From positions 1 through 64,000 of the IMG/VR virus record IMGVR_UViG_3300042892_002240: a stretch of DNA of 64,000 bases; one strand, given 5' to 3'. The notes beneath the pieces are model-generated. The model worked only from the letters and a program-made list of their open reading frames with translations, did no database searches and was not told where the DNA came from. The DNA comes from a virus. This document shows positions 51,483 through 59,843 of the stretch, piece by piece; within the stretch, counting starts at the first letter, position 1, and each line of letters opens with the position of its first letter. A program made the translations under genes and the position numbers.

Positions 51483-51834
51483 AGCAAAACAAAAGGGAAC
51501 TTCCTTTGAAACCCTAATTCGTCAATACCTAAACGACAATGGTTTCCCGGTAGCACACCGAACCGTCCTTAAAGGCGGGGGGGACACTGGGGACATCAAT
51601 GGCATTAGGAATAAAGCAAATCGTCAAGTTGCTGTACAATGTAAAAACCAAAAGGCGTTTGCCCTTAGCCAATGGTTAAACGCCACTATTGAGCAAGCAG
51701 ACAATTTAGGTGGTGCAGTTCCCGCTTTGGTTGTTAAACGCCCAGGTAAGGGTGAAAAAGCCGTGGGTGATTCCTACGCTGTGCTTAGGTTATCTGATTT
51801 GGTTCAATTACTTAATGAGGCTGGTTACTTCTAA
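51472..51834 (+). CDS. Holliday junction resolvase-like nuclease
   Basis: A 120-residue protein: KGTSFETLIRQYL, then GGGDTGDINGI and VAVQCKNQ. This is the Hjc/PD-(D/E)XK layout (E13, D41, K58), but a Gln (Q56) replaces the usual acidic residue of ExK. Similar QxK variants exist in active members of the superfamily. The second resolvase-like gene of the operon. May process recombination or replication branches before packaging. Confidence 0.75.
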   Translation: MANKAKQKGTSFETLIRQYLNDNGFPVAHRTVLKGGGDTGDINGIRNKANRQVAVQCKNQKAFALSQWLNATIEQADNLGGAVPALVVKRPGKGEKAVGDSYAVLRLSDLVQLLNEAGYF

Positions 51835-51893
51835 ACTTATGTACCACAGTGCATGTTGCATTACCCGTACATAAAGTAAATGGAGACACCCCC

Positions 51894-52178
51894 ATGTCAG
51901 ACGAAGAACAAATTGAAGACATCGTAAAAGTATCCGGCACAAGTAACCCACAAAGCGTTGGGTCTATTGTTGCCCGCTCGGTTGTAGCAGGACAGTCACC
52001 CAAGATTCGCGCAATTGGCGCAAGTGCTGTAAACCAAGCTTCTAAAGCTTGTGCTATTGCTAGAGGGTTTGTTGCACCAAGAGGCATTGACCTCTTGTTT
52101 GTAATCGGCTTTGATGACATTAAAGGTGATAACGGAGAAACAATCTCAGCTATTACATTCAGACCAGTCGCCCGATAG
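51894..52178 (+). CDS. SpoVS homologue
   Basis: A 94-residue protein closely following the stage V sporulation protein S pattern: VSGTSNPQSVGSIVARSV, IRAIGASAVNQASKACAIAR and GFVAPRGIDLLFVIGFDD. SpoVS has an Alba-like fold and probably binds nucleic acid; in sporulating bacteria it affects septation. The phage role may be chromosome or RNA binding. ATG 51894 with GGAG upstream; a GTG at 51849 is rejected. Ends the replication module. Confidence 0.88.
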   Translation: MSDEEQIEDIVKVSGTSNPQSVGSIVARSVVAGQSPKIRAIGASAVNQASKACAIARGFVAPRGIDLLFVIGFDDIKGDNGETISAITFRPVAR

Positions 52179-52202
52179 TACTTCTTTAAAAGTGGTAATA
52201 TT

Positions 52203-52217
52203 TGATAGAGCTGCTAC
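52203..52217 (+). promoter_or_regulatory. Possible extended minus-10 promoter
   Basis: TTGATAGAGC followed by CTAC, 20-35 bases before the start of the 1382-residue gene. Shares 13 of 16 bases with the element at 12337. Minus-35 region not clear. Confidence 0.3.
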
Positions 52218-52235
52218 AACTATGCGAGGTTTCTA

Positions 52236-55200
52236 ATGGCAAAAAAGACCCCTAAAGTTATCAAATCTGGTAACAACAGAGAAAACACTAAAAACCCAAC
52301 ACCGGCTGCGGAAAAGTCAGAACCCAAAGCAAAAAGAACTAAGACGCAAGCTAAAGCAGATCGTCAATTAAAAATTCAAATTGATGCTGAAGCTCGTGAC
52401 TTAATATACGACGATCCAAGCTTAAGCATGGAAGAAGCTCGCTCAGAAATTATTGCTCGTCGTTACAAGCTTGACGAAAAAGTTGCTAATGAAGATGACA
52501 CTGCCGAAGCCCGAGAAGTTGCGGTAGACCCAACAGACATCACTAGTGCGGACACCGGTGAAGCTCGCATTGCTGACACCACTGAATTTTCGGACCTTGA
52601 AAACACAGGGGAAAACGTTCAAACAGAGACTTTTGACCCTACAACCATCCGTGGTTACACCCCAGAAGAGGGTGCACCATTAGGTGGTCCTGATAAAGAA
52701 ACATACGCATATTTATCCCCTGAAGAGCGTGTTGCTAAATTAGCTGATCAAAGACTTGCAGCTGGCGCTGAAGGCGGTCTTGACGATCAAACAACTTTGC
52801 CTGCAGACTTGCGTAGTACAACACCTCGTCCAGGGAGAACTCCTCGTCGTTCAATCTTTTCAAGAAGAGGACAAGTTGCTCAAAGTTACGTAGACACTCT
52901 TGATGTTTCTGACGAAGCTGCGCAAGGAAAAATGGATTCAAACAGGCGTGGTGCAGCCTTTGCTGTAGGCGGTACGCCACTTGCAGAAGGGGAACTTGGC
53001 CCCCGTTTAACGTCCCCAATTTATAATGACACTGACCCCCGCAGATCAGCGACTACACGTACTCCAGAAGAAATTGTTATGGACAGAAAGCCAGGAACCC
53101 CAGGACGCAGCCTTGGTGGCGGGTTAATCCTAGGTCGTCGTTTTAGAGGTAGAAAAGGATACAACCAAACCCCAGGTGTCGTTGAAGTTAACGAAGATAA
53201 CGCAACAAGGGCTCTAATTGGCAACGTTGATTTAGCCATTCAAAACGCAATGAGTAGTGTTGGTGCACGCCCAGCAGGACCAAGAAGTTCTGGGGCAGAC
53301 CTTACCGTTGAACAAGCTCGTACCTCTCCAGAACTTAGAGGAGCTTTGCAACAAGGAAGCATGCAAGGTGTGCTTTCTACTCAAACAGGCGACGACGTAA
53401 CTCAAATGGTTGGCTCGTTCACAACCCGAGATAGCTCCGCCCGTACTTCAGGAACAATGCCTGCAGAGGAAGCAGATGCTGCGTCACGCGAAACAACTCG
53501 TGTAGTTCCTAAAATTGACGCAAGTGGCAATGAAATGAAAGATCCTCGCAATGCTGATGTAACTTTGACAGAGCTTGCCAATCCTCGTGTTGCCCCACGC
53601 CCAGCAGCATTTCCTGAAGAAGGATTCGCAATCCCTTCAATTTTTGGTAGCCAGCAATTTCGAATGACTGCTGAATACTTACAGGCACGCAATGACGCAG
53701 AAACAGCCGCACGCGCAAGAGCCACTAGCGGTAGGGTTAAAGACGCAGATTTTGCTGCTTCTCCTGTAGGGCAAGAAGCCGCAGCACGTGCAGAGGCCAA
53801 CGAACCATTGCCTCACACCATGGTTCCAAACCCAGCGTTCACTCCTGTTGATGAACAAGGTATGCCTTATGAAGAAGGCCCAGAAGCTGACGCTGAACGA
53901 ATTGGTATGGCAGAAGCAATGGCTAGAGGACGTCGCTCTACCGGTCGTTCATTCCGCGTTAGAAAAACCGGCCGTACCGGTGAATCTAGAAACAGAGACT
54001 TTGTTAGCACCCGTACTCCAGGACAAGATGAGTACTACCCTACAAAACCAGAGTACAAAAAAGTAATTAGAGTTGCACCAGGTTCCGCAACAAGACAATA
54101 CGCTAAAGATGAAAACGGAAAAACAATCCTTGACGAAAGAGGAAAGCCAGTACCGTTGCGCGATGCTGAGGGCAAACCGGTTGTTTCTGCACAGGAAACA
54201 AAAACTGTGGATGAACCTACTGGCAGAAGAGTAGCTGATTACGGCCCAGAAACTGCTGTTGGCCCAGATATTGTTAGAGAAGCTACCGCTGCATTGCGTG
54301 AATCAAACGGTGGCATGACAGAAGAGCAGGCACTTGAAGGTGCTACTTTGTTTACAGCAGCTGAAGATGAAGCTCAAAAATCTAGGGAATCAGAAATGGT
54401 TCATCAAGGCCAAACTGCTGGGATTTCTGATCATGGTGAAGTTTCCACAACCACTGGTTCTGGTAAAAACCCTCTTCCAAAAGATGTTACGGCACGTAAA
54501 GCCCTTATCCCAGCAACTGTTGGTGGAACTGTTCAAGCTGACATTATTGACCCGGAAAAAAAGGTTACTAAAAAGGTATTAGATCCAACTACTGGAAAAA
54601 TGGTTAACCAAGAGGTATCTCAGTTGGTTGAGCATGTTACTGCTGGTGTTGCTGACCCAGAAAAAAAAGCACGTATTGCTGAAGGTTTGTTAGTTAAAAC
54701 AACCGACACTCAATTTACTGCTCCAAAAGAAGACGAGTTTGGTGTAGAAATTGAAGAAGAAGCAGAAACAAACCCACTTGATACTGGTGTAGACAAAACG
54801 CCTGCAAGAGGGTACTCCCCAACAATGCGCCCTCACCCACTCACTGGAACCCCAGCACCAGAGTTTAAAGACACTGGTCGTCCAAGAAGAGATAAAGTTC
54901 AACATGAAGCAGCTTTAGCAGAGTGGTCAAAGTACAACACAGTTGATAAGTCCCCAGAAGCTATTCAACAAGCAAGAGACCTACAACAAGCAAGCCGTAT
55001 TGCTGAACGTGATCAAAGACTTGCAGATTCGGGCAATAGTCCAGAAGCCTTGCAAAGAAGCAACGATGCAAAAGCTGCAGATATTGCAGCCGGCATTGCA
55101 GCAAGTACCCCAGAAGCTATAGCAGCCAACGCAGAAGCTGCTAAAGCAGACGCAGCCAAACGCAAAGAACAGAGTGATGCTACTGCACGACGCCAAAGAG

Positions 55201-56384
55201 AAAACCCTCCTTTGGAAGCCTCGGCTCCACCAGGAACTCCTTCTAAAGAAGAGCTTGCAGTTGCAGAGAAATCAGGCAGATCAGTAGAAGAGGTTATGGC
55301 TGCCCCCGCAGCAATTGCCGCAAAGACTGCAGCAGAAGCAAAAGAAAGAAAAGCCAATGACCCGTATGACGAAGCAAACACGCCAACCCTTGCAATTGGC
55401 GGCGGTAGCAGGATACGCAACGCTGTTTACCCACAAACATTACCTTCAGGAGCAGCACACCCTTCTGCTGGTCAGATAGTCCGTACTCGTAATGGCGCTG
55501 TTGTTGAACACGACGTGGCTACACACACCCCACGTTTTGATGAAAACGGGAACTTTAGCCACCTTGAGAGCACCCTTCCTGCGTACGAACAAAAGGTTGA
55601 ACCAATCACTTTGTCAAGAGTTTCTCCTGAGGATAGGTTCCGTATTGAGACGGCTAACAAGTTATTGGCAAAAGAAGGAAAGCCTGCAATTGTTGCTACA
55701 AGCGCAAACCGTGGCGTTCTTGAACCTGGCGTAGAAGACCATGGCACTACTTTTGGAGCAATTCCAGGTATTGTTCCGCCTTCACCAACTGTCACTAGGC
55801 CGGTTAGCACTAGCGTTCCTGGAGCAGGTGTTTCACAGCGCATTGTTAGAGATGCCAGCGGTGAAATTGACAGAGCAGCATCAAGCGGAACTGTTACATC
55901 TATGGATGTTACTGTTGCCAACCCACGTTGGCACCTTGGAAGCCAGGTTAGAGTTGGTCAGCCAGCGGTAACAACTAGAGGAGTCTCTTCCCCTAATGCA
56001 CCTATTACTAATCAACGTCAAGAAGCACTTGCTCAACTACGTAGACGTCCTGGCCAACCATTGGAAGGTCAGCCAATGCCTCGTAGAGCGCAAGAAGGTA
56101 TTATTGTGCAACCGTCTGGGTACATCCACCCAGCGTTAACCAGGGATGCTGTTGCTAGAGGCGCCAACTCAGGTACTACAGAATCACGACCTGCATTCTT
56201 GGTTGAAAACCCTGCCACCCAGGGCCCAGGCACTTATGTATCTCCGGATGCAACTGCACAACCAATTAATGCAAATTCACGACGGGTTGCAGAACGACGA
56301 TTTGGTCCTGCAATGGACCGCACTGCAGAGGAAGAACAAGCCCGCATAACTAGCGCAATGGGTGGCGGACAGTTTAATAAGTGA
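52236..56384 (+). CDS. Very large low-complexity protein
   Basis: A 1382-residue protein with almost no predicted folded domain: rich in Ala, Glu, Arg, Pro, Thr and Gly, with a basic start (MAKKTPKVIKSGNNRENTKN) and many charged repeats such as EARIADTTEF and AKADAAKRKEQS. A long Ala/Glu/Lys helix (about 905-1045) may be coiled coil. It begins a block of small proteins of like composition. Candidate internal virion or ejected protein, or a scaffold for a phage compartment; none is proven. No family recognised. Confidence 0.7.
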   Translation: MAKKTPKVIKSGNNRENTKNPTPAAEKSEPKAKRTKTQAKADRQLKIQIDAEARDLIYDDPSLSMEEARSEIIARRYKLDEKVANEDDTAEAREVAVDPTDITSADTGEARIADTTEFSDLENTGENVQTETFDPTTIRGYTPEEGAPLGGPDKETYAYLSPEERVAKLADQRLAAGAEGGLDDQTTLPADLRSTTPRPGRTPRRSIFSRRGQVAQSYVDTLDVSDEAAQGKMDSNRRGAAFAVGGTPLAEGELGPRLTSPIYNDTDPRRSATTRTPEEIVMDRKPGTPGRSLGGGLILGRRFRGRKGYNQTPGVVEVNEDNATRALIGNVDLAIQNAMSSVGARPAGPRSSGADLTVEQARTSPELRGALQQGSMQGVLSTQTGDDVTQMVGSFTTRDSSARTSGTMPAEEADAASRETTRVVPKIDASGNEMKDPRNADVTLTELANPRVAPRPAAFPEEGFAIPSIFGSQQFRMTAEYLQARNDAETAARARATSGRVKDADFAASPVGQEAAARAEANEPLPHTMVPNPAFTPVDEQGMPYEEGPEADAERIGMAEAMARGRRSTGRSFRVRKTGRTGESRNRDFVSTRTPGQDEYYPTKPEYKKVIRVAPGSATRQYAKDENGKTILDERGKPVPLRDAEGKPVVSAQETKTVDEPTGRRVADYGPETAVGPDIVREATAALRESNGGMTEEQALEGATLFTAAEDEAQKSRESEMVHQGQTAGISDHGEVSTTTGSGKNPLPKDVTARKALIPATVGGTVQADIIDPEKKVTKKVLDPTTGKMVNQEVSQLVEHVTAGVADPEKKARIAEGLLVKTTDTQFTAPKEDEFGVEIEEEAETNPLDTGVDKTPARGYSPTMRPHPLTGTPAPEFKDTGRPRRDKVQHEAALAEWSKYNTVDKSPEAIQQARDLQQASRIAERDQRLADSGNSPEALQRSNDAKAADIAAGIAASTPEAIAANAEAAKADAAKRKEQSDATARRQRENPPLEASAPPGTPSKEELAVAEKSGRSVEEVMAAPAAIAAKTAAEAKERKANDPYDEANTPTLAIGGGSRIRNAVYPQTLPSGAAHPSAGQIVRTRNGAVVEHDVATHTPRFDENGNFSHLESTLPAYEQKVEPITLSRVSPEDRFRIETANKLLAKEGKPAIVATSANRGVLEPGVEDHGTTFGAIPGIVPPSPTVTRPVSTSVPGAGVSQRIVRDASGEIDRAASSGTVTSMDVTVANPRWHLGSQVRVGQPAVTTRGVSSPNAPITNQRQEALAQLRRRPGQPLEGQPMPRRAQEGIIVQPSGYIHPALTRDAVARGANSGTTESRPAFLVENPATQGPGTYVSPDATAQPINANSRRVAERRFGPAMDRTAEEEQARITSAMGGGQFNK

Positions 56385-56396
56385 TAACCTGACCAT

Positions 56397-56687
56397 ATGA
56401 CATCACTATTTGCAGCAAACGGATTACTAGAAACAACTGAAGGCAAGACTTCAACACTTCTAACAGGTGGTGGGGAATGGTCTCCAGAAGAGATTAAAGC
56501 AATGACACCACGTCTGGCTACCCAAGCAGAGTACAACTTTAGAGCAAAGCAAGAAGCGGATAAGAAAATTAAACAAGCTGAAGAAAACGCCTACAACATG
56601 GAATTAATGAAAAACTACAAAAACAACGTAAAGACATTCCGAATTTACGACCCGATCACAAAGACGTATTCTCCGCCTAATAAGTAA
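56397..56687 (+). CDS. Hypothetical helical protein
   Basis: A 96-residue protein, MTSLFAANGLLETTEGK at the start, then a long charged helix (EYNFRAKQEADKKIKQAEEN). Thirteen bases after the large low-complexity gene. Weak ribosome-binding site. Unknown function. Confidence 0.55.
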   Translation: MTSLFAANGLLETTEGKTSTLLTGGGEWSPEEIKAMTPRLATQAEYNFRAKQEADKKIKQAEENAYNMELMKNYKNNVKTFRIYDPITKTYSPPNK

Positions 56688-56691
56688 CTAT

Positions 56692-56856
56692 ATGTCACCA
56701 AAGAAGAACCAAAATGATTGGCGCACCCTAGCCAACAACCAAGATTACGCTGATCAATTTGATGACTGGTACACAGAAGAAGCAATTCGGGATACCAAAA
56801 ACAAGCGTCGTGAAAAGGATCGACATGCCAGCAAAGAAGATAACTTCTATTATTAA
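56692..56856 (+). CDS. Small charged hypothetical protein
   Basis: A 54-residue protein of very polar composition (MSPKKNQNDWRTLANNQDY...), rich in Asp, Lys, Arg and Asn, ending KEDNFYY. Starts five bases after the upstream stop. It overlaps the next small gene by 32 bases in another frame. Unknown. Confidence 0.5.
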   Translation: MSPKKNQNDWRTLANNQDYADQFDDWYTEEAIRDTKNKRREKDRHASKEDNFYY

Positions 56857-56968
56857 AAGGAATGAAGAAGCCCGCAGGCAAGCGGCGCCTAGACCCATTT
56901 CTATGGTTGGCGCTGGTAGCCAAGGTGGGATGTTAACGGGCATGGGAACTGGTGGAGATCGTGGCTAG
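56825..56968 (+). CDS. Small basic hypothetical protein
   Basis: A 47-residue basic, Gly-rich protein (MPAKKITSIIKRNEEARRQ...). ATG with AAGG upstream; it overlaps both neighbours. Coding status less sure because of the overlap, but the frame links well to the following gene. Confidence 0.45.
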   Translation: MPAKKITSIIKRNEEARRQAAPRPISMVGAGSQGGMLTGMGTGGDRG

Positions 56969-57473
56969 TCAGCAAGCTGCCAATCAACAAACATTTACAA
57001 ACTGGGGCAGCAGTTACGACCCCTACTCCAATGACGCTCAGACGGCAGCACTTGGACCAACCCCTACCTTTCGTAACCCTAAAGACGCTCGTTTAGCCGC
57101 CTGGGGCTCTTCCCCAGACACACAGTATCCAGATGGGTACCTTGGCACCTTATCGGCCAACAGGCGCCAGGATAAGGTTACAAACGCCATTCAACGCAAT
57201 AACGCTCGCCCATACACCAGAGGCGTCCACAAAGGTGAGCGTATTAACCCCGGTGACTACGTTTGGCCCGATGAATTCAACCCCATGACTGGCTTGTTAC
57301 TGCAATCACAAGGTAAGAAGTTTGCTCCAACTGGGGCTGTAAACGCTCACCTTACTAACGGTGGTAAGGCTGGGCCTAAAGGCGTACCGGGAAGCTTGAA
57401 TCGCCCCAAGCAAGAAGTAATCAACCTCCAGAGGCAGTCAATGCTCAAATCATTAGCTCCGTCCTGGAAGTGA
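56961..57473 (+). CDS. Hypothetical Asn/Pro-rich protein
   Basis: A 170-residue protein with an extended composition (TNWGSSYDPYSNDAQTAALG, NPGDYVWPDEFNPMTGLLL) and a repeated AWGSSPD/NWGSSYD element. GTG 56961 follows GGTGGAG; a GTG at 56952 is an alternative. The content resembles virion-associated minor proteins, but no family is recognised. Confidence 0.55.
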   Translation: MASQQAANQQTFTNWGSSYDPYSNDAQTAALGPTPTFRNPKDARLAAWGSSPDTQYPDGYLGTLSANRRQDKVTNAIQRNNARPYTRGVHKGERINPGDYVWPDEFNPMTGLLLQSQGKKFAPTGAVNAHLTNGGKAGPKGVPGSLNRPKQEVINLQRQSMLKSLAPSWK

Positions 57474-57485
57474 CATTAAATAACC

Positions 57486-57500
57486 TGATAGAATTATCAC
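57486..57500 (+). promoter_or_regulatory. Possible extended minus-10 promoter
   Basis: CTGATAGAAT in the 48-base gap before 57522, third site of the TGATAGA type in this window. No clear minus-35 at usual spacing. Confidence 0.3.
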
Positions 57501-57521
57501 AACTTAACAAAGGACTTTATT

Positions 57522-57962
57522 ATGGCATTTAACCTTCCAGGCATTTTAGGACGCAATAACCAAGCACGACAAGATCGCCTTAATGAAGTTCATAACGATA
57601 CACTCCGTCGAGCAAAAAGTGATGTTGACAATGCAATATTTAGTCGGGAACAAGCACTTAACAGTAAAGACGCATCTCCTGACAGTTTTTCTCGTAGATC
57701 AAACAATTCAAAAGCAAAAACTGAGGTTTCACTTGCGGGTACTGCACAAGATTCTTTGTATGGACATAAACTTAACGCTGTTAAAACAGCTAAAGAGCAT
57801 GTTTCTAACTTAAAAGAAAAAAGTTTATTAGGCAAAGGTGAAGACCGCCGCAAACTGGGTGAGGTTAGTTCTGCTAAAAAAGATGCTAAAGCATTGGCTG
57901 CAGACGCTGAAAGTTTTAACCCTATGAAGAAAAAAATATACAACCCGCTAGCTGAGTTATAA
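57522..57962 (+). CDS. Paralogous basic helical protein, copy 1
   Basis: A 146-residue protein sharing its first 17 residues (MAFNLPGILGRNNQARQ) and a C-terminal GEVSSAKKDAKALAADAE segment with the next gene, while the middle has diverged. Charged helices and net basic charge. AAAGGAC upstream. Tandem paralogues with conserved ends suggest a shared docking N-terminus. Unknown function. Confidence 0.65.
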   Translation: MAFNLPGILGRNNQARQDRLNEVHNDTLRRAKSDVDNAIFSREQALNSKDASPDSFSRRSNNSKAKTEVSLAGTAQDSLYGHKLNAVKTAKEHVSNLKEKSLLGKGEDRRKLGEVSSAKKDAKALAADAESFNPMKKKIYNPLAEL

Positions 57963-57972
57963 AGGAGCCATC

Positions 57973-58407
57973 ATGGCATTTAACATTCCAGGAATTTTAG
58001 GACGTAACCGTCAAGCACGCCAAAGCATGGTTGAAAATACTATAGCTGATGCTCACCAAGCAGGTGAAAGCCGTTTTCAAGACAAGTATCATGACACCAG
58101 AGAGCAGTTAGTAGACAGCATTGGTAAAAAGAAGGCTGAAAAAAGTGCTCGAGTTATTGGTCAAATGGGATACGAGAACGTAACTAACGACAGCATGACT
58201 GACGCTGTTAGTAAAGCAGCTTCAAAAGTTGAAGAATTAAAATATGCCCGTGCTAATAGCAAATGGGACGAAGAAGTGGAACGCCGCCCAGGCCGTGGAG
58301 AAGTACGCGGTGCTAAAAAAGATGTAAAAGCTTTGAAAAAAGCTGAAGTTAAAGTAGCACGCCATTTAAATAACGCATGGAACGAACCTCCCCTAAACGA
58401 GGACTGA
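57973..58407 (+). CDS. Paralogous basic helical protein, copy 2
   Basis: A 144-residue paralogue of the preceding protein: MAFNIPGILGRNRQARQ at the start and GEVRGAKKDVKALKKAEVK near the end. The middle (SRFQDKYHDTREQLVDSIG) is unrelated to copy 1. AAAGGAGCC provides a strong ribosome-binding site. The conserved hydrophobic N-terminus, FNIPGILG, could be a virion or capsid targeting peptide; this is speculative. Confidence 0.65.
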   Translation: MAFNIPGILGRNRQARQSMVENTIADAHQAGESRFQDKYHDTREQLVDSIGKKKAEKSARVIGQMGYENVTNDSMTDAVSKAASKVEELKYARANSKWDEEVERRPGRGEVRGAKKDVKALKKAEVKVARHLNNAWNEPPLNED

Positions 58408-58412
58408 AACTT

Positions 58413-58688
58413 ATGGCTACTCCTCGTAAACCAGGTATGTGGGCTGATGGTATGCCAATTGCTCCAGGCTCTCGCCTTCGCGTAGATCGCCCAACTCTTG
58501 CCGCAAAGAAGATTAGGCCTACTTTAAGTCTTACTTCTAATCAAGATGATGCACCACCCATGGGTATGGCTCGCCCACAGATTCCTGCCCACCTAAAAGC
58601 TCCGGTTTACAACGAACCAGATCCAGCTGGAGGTATGGCCCGCCCACAACTTCCCGAACACTTAAGAAATCTACAGCAAGGAAAGTAA
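58413..58688 (+). CDS. Proline-rich protein with internal repeat
   Basis: A 91-residue protein with a duplicated GMARPQ(I/L)P(A/E)HL(K/R) motif at about residues 50-85. Pro-rich and likely disordered. ATG 58413 is chosen over the ATG at 58377, which overlaps the upstream gene. The next protein starts with a like MARP sequence. Unknown. Confidence 0.55.
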   Translation: MATPRKPGMWADGMPIAPGSRLRVDRPTLAAKKIRPTLSLTSNQDDAPPMGMARPQIPAHLKAPVYNEPDPAGGMARPQLPEHLRNLQQGK

Positions 58689-58690
58689 TC

Positions 58691-58987
58691 ATGGCACGCC
58701 CCTGGCAGTCACGACAAGAGTTTCTTACGGATCAGGCTTTGCAGTCTGCTATTAGCGATCCTGAAACTATTCGCAAGACCCGCCCTGTTGTGCCCCAGCA
58801 GCTATTCCCCGAACGTGAAGGCTTTAGTAAACAAGAAGGCACTATTCAAACAATTCTAAACATTGATCGTTACATGCCTACTAAGCGTTCATGGTTGTCT
58901 GGTATGCCAGTTATGCGCACATCTATTGAAGATGGTAGTTTTGAAGGCTCAGGAAGATACTCAATGAACAGTATGTGGGGTGGCTAA
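58691..58987 (+). CDS. Hypothetical protein
   Basis: A 98-residue protein (MARPWQSRQEFLTDQALQS...) with some predicted helix at the start and a Ser/Gly/Met-rich end (RYSMNSMWGG). One-base overlap with the downstream gene. Part of the small-protein block; no family recognised. Confidence 0.55.
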   Translation: MARPWQSRQEFLTDQALQSAISDPETIRKTRPVVPQQLFPEREGFSKQEGTIQTILNIDRYMPTKRSWLSGMPVMRTSIEDGSFEGSGRYSMNSMWGG

Positions 58988-59274
58988 TGAAGAGTGAATG
59001 GGACCCAATGGGTGGGGATATCACCCAAGCATCTACTTTAGGTAAAAACCCAGCCCAAACCAATATGGCAGCTAGTTCGGTTACAACTGGATACGCACGG
59101 GATTTGGCAGAGGCGGGCCATGGTCCAGGAAGCGACCCTGCTTTGTTTCGTCACAAAAAAGCAAACATGTCAGGAAATGCGCTTTTACCCACACCTTCAT
59201 TTGAAAAATCTCAAGGTAATACTCCACGAGCAATGCAACGTGCTGACATGCCTAAGACAAGGATGGTTGTCTAA
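58987..59274 (+). CDS. Hypothetical protein
   Basis: A 95-residue polar protein (MKSEWDPMGGDITQAS...) rich in Asn, Ala, Pro and Met. Start in a TAATG overlap with the upstream gene; stop overlaps the next gene likewise. Unknown function; probably extended. Confidence 0.55.
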   Translation: MKSEWDPMGGDITQASTLGKNPAQTNMAASSVTTGYARDLAEAGHGPGSDPALFRHKKANMSGNALLPTPSFEKSQGNTPRAMQRADMPKTRMVV

Positions 59275-59831
59275 TGCCTAGAGAAGACTTAAGTCCTTTG
59301 TCAACCTCTAACAGAGGTGCTACATCCAACCTTTTAATGGCTGGTAGCACAGTTAAAAGTGGCATGGATGTCAAGCTAGAAATGCGCTACGGTGGTCAAG
59401 CAGACGCTGGTTCTTACTCTGGCCATATGGGTTCTATCATGGATAATGGTGGAGCTTTCATGCAAGACAGGGTAAACCGTCGAGGTAGTTTTGGTGGCGG
59501 TAGCAGTTTTGGTGGCGGTGGCGGTGGTGTAGGTGGTACTGCTCGTAACTATGGCCCAGGTAACCCTGGTGGTTACAACTGGAACACTGTTGATAAAGGC
59601 GTTAACTTTGTTAAGAAGAAACTAAAAAATGTAAATAACGCTATGACCCAAAGCAGAAACGATTACAATCGTAATCTTATTGAGAACAAAATTGACGAAA
59701 TTCGTGACCAAGTTAAAAGCACAAAAAAACAAATAAAAAGTTGGAACGCACCAATTAAAGCAGCCAACAAACGTTTTCCTGGGATGCCCCCCCTACCTAC
59801 AATCCCCACTCCATGGGCTCAATCGCCCTGA
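59274..59831 (+). CDS. Glycine-rich hypothetical protein
   Basis: A 185-residue protein. Residues of about 70-105 are glycine-rich (GGGSSFGGGGGGVGG), then comes a charged helix (about 110-165) that can form coiled coil (LIENKIDEIRDQVKSTKKQ). The C-terminus is Pro-rich. Gly-rich to coiled-coil design suggests self-assembly or a structural role. TAATG overlap upstream. Confidence 0.6.
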   Translation: MPREDLSPLSTSNRGATSNLLMAGSTVKSGMDVKLEMRYGGQADAGSYSGHMGSIMDNGGAFMQDRVNRRGSFGGGSSFGGGGGGVGGTARNYGPGNPGGYNWNTVDKGVNFVKKKLKNVNNAMTQSRNDYNRNLIENKIDEIRDQVKSTKKQIKSWNAPIKAANKRFPGMPPLPTIPTPWAQSP

Positions 59832-59843
59832 TAGGATATAACT

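Noticed and set aside
52735-55921. Several open frames on both strands within the 1382-residue gene
   Set aside because: They lack ribosome-binding sites and conserved features; they arise from the biased composition of the main gene.
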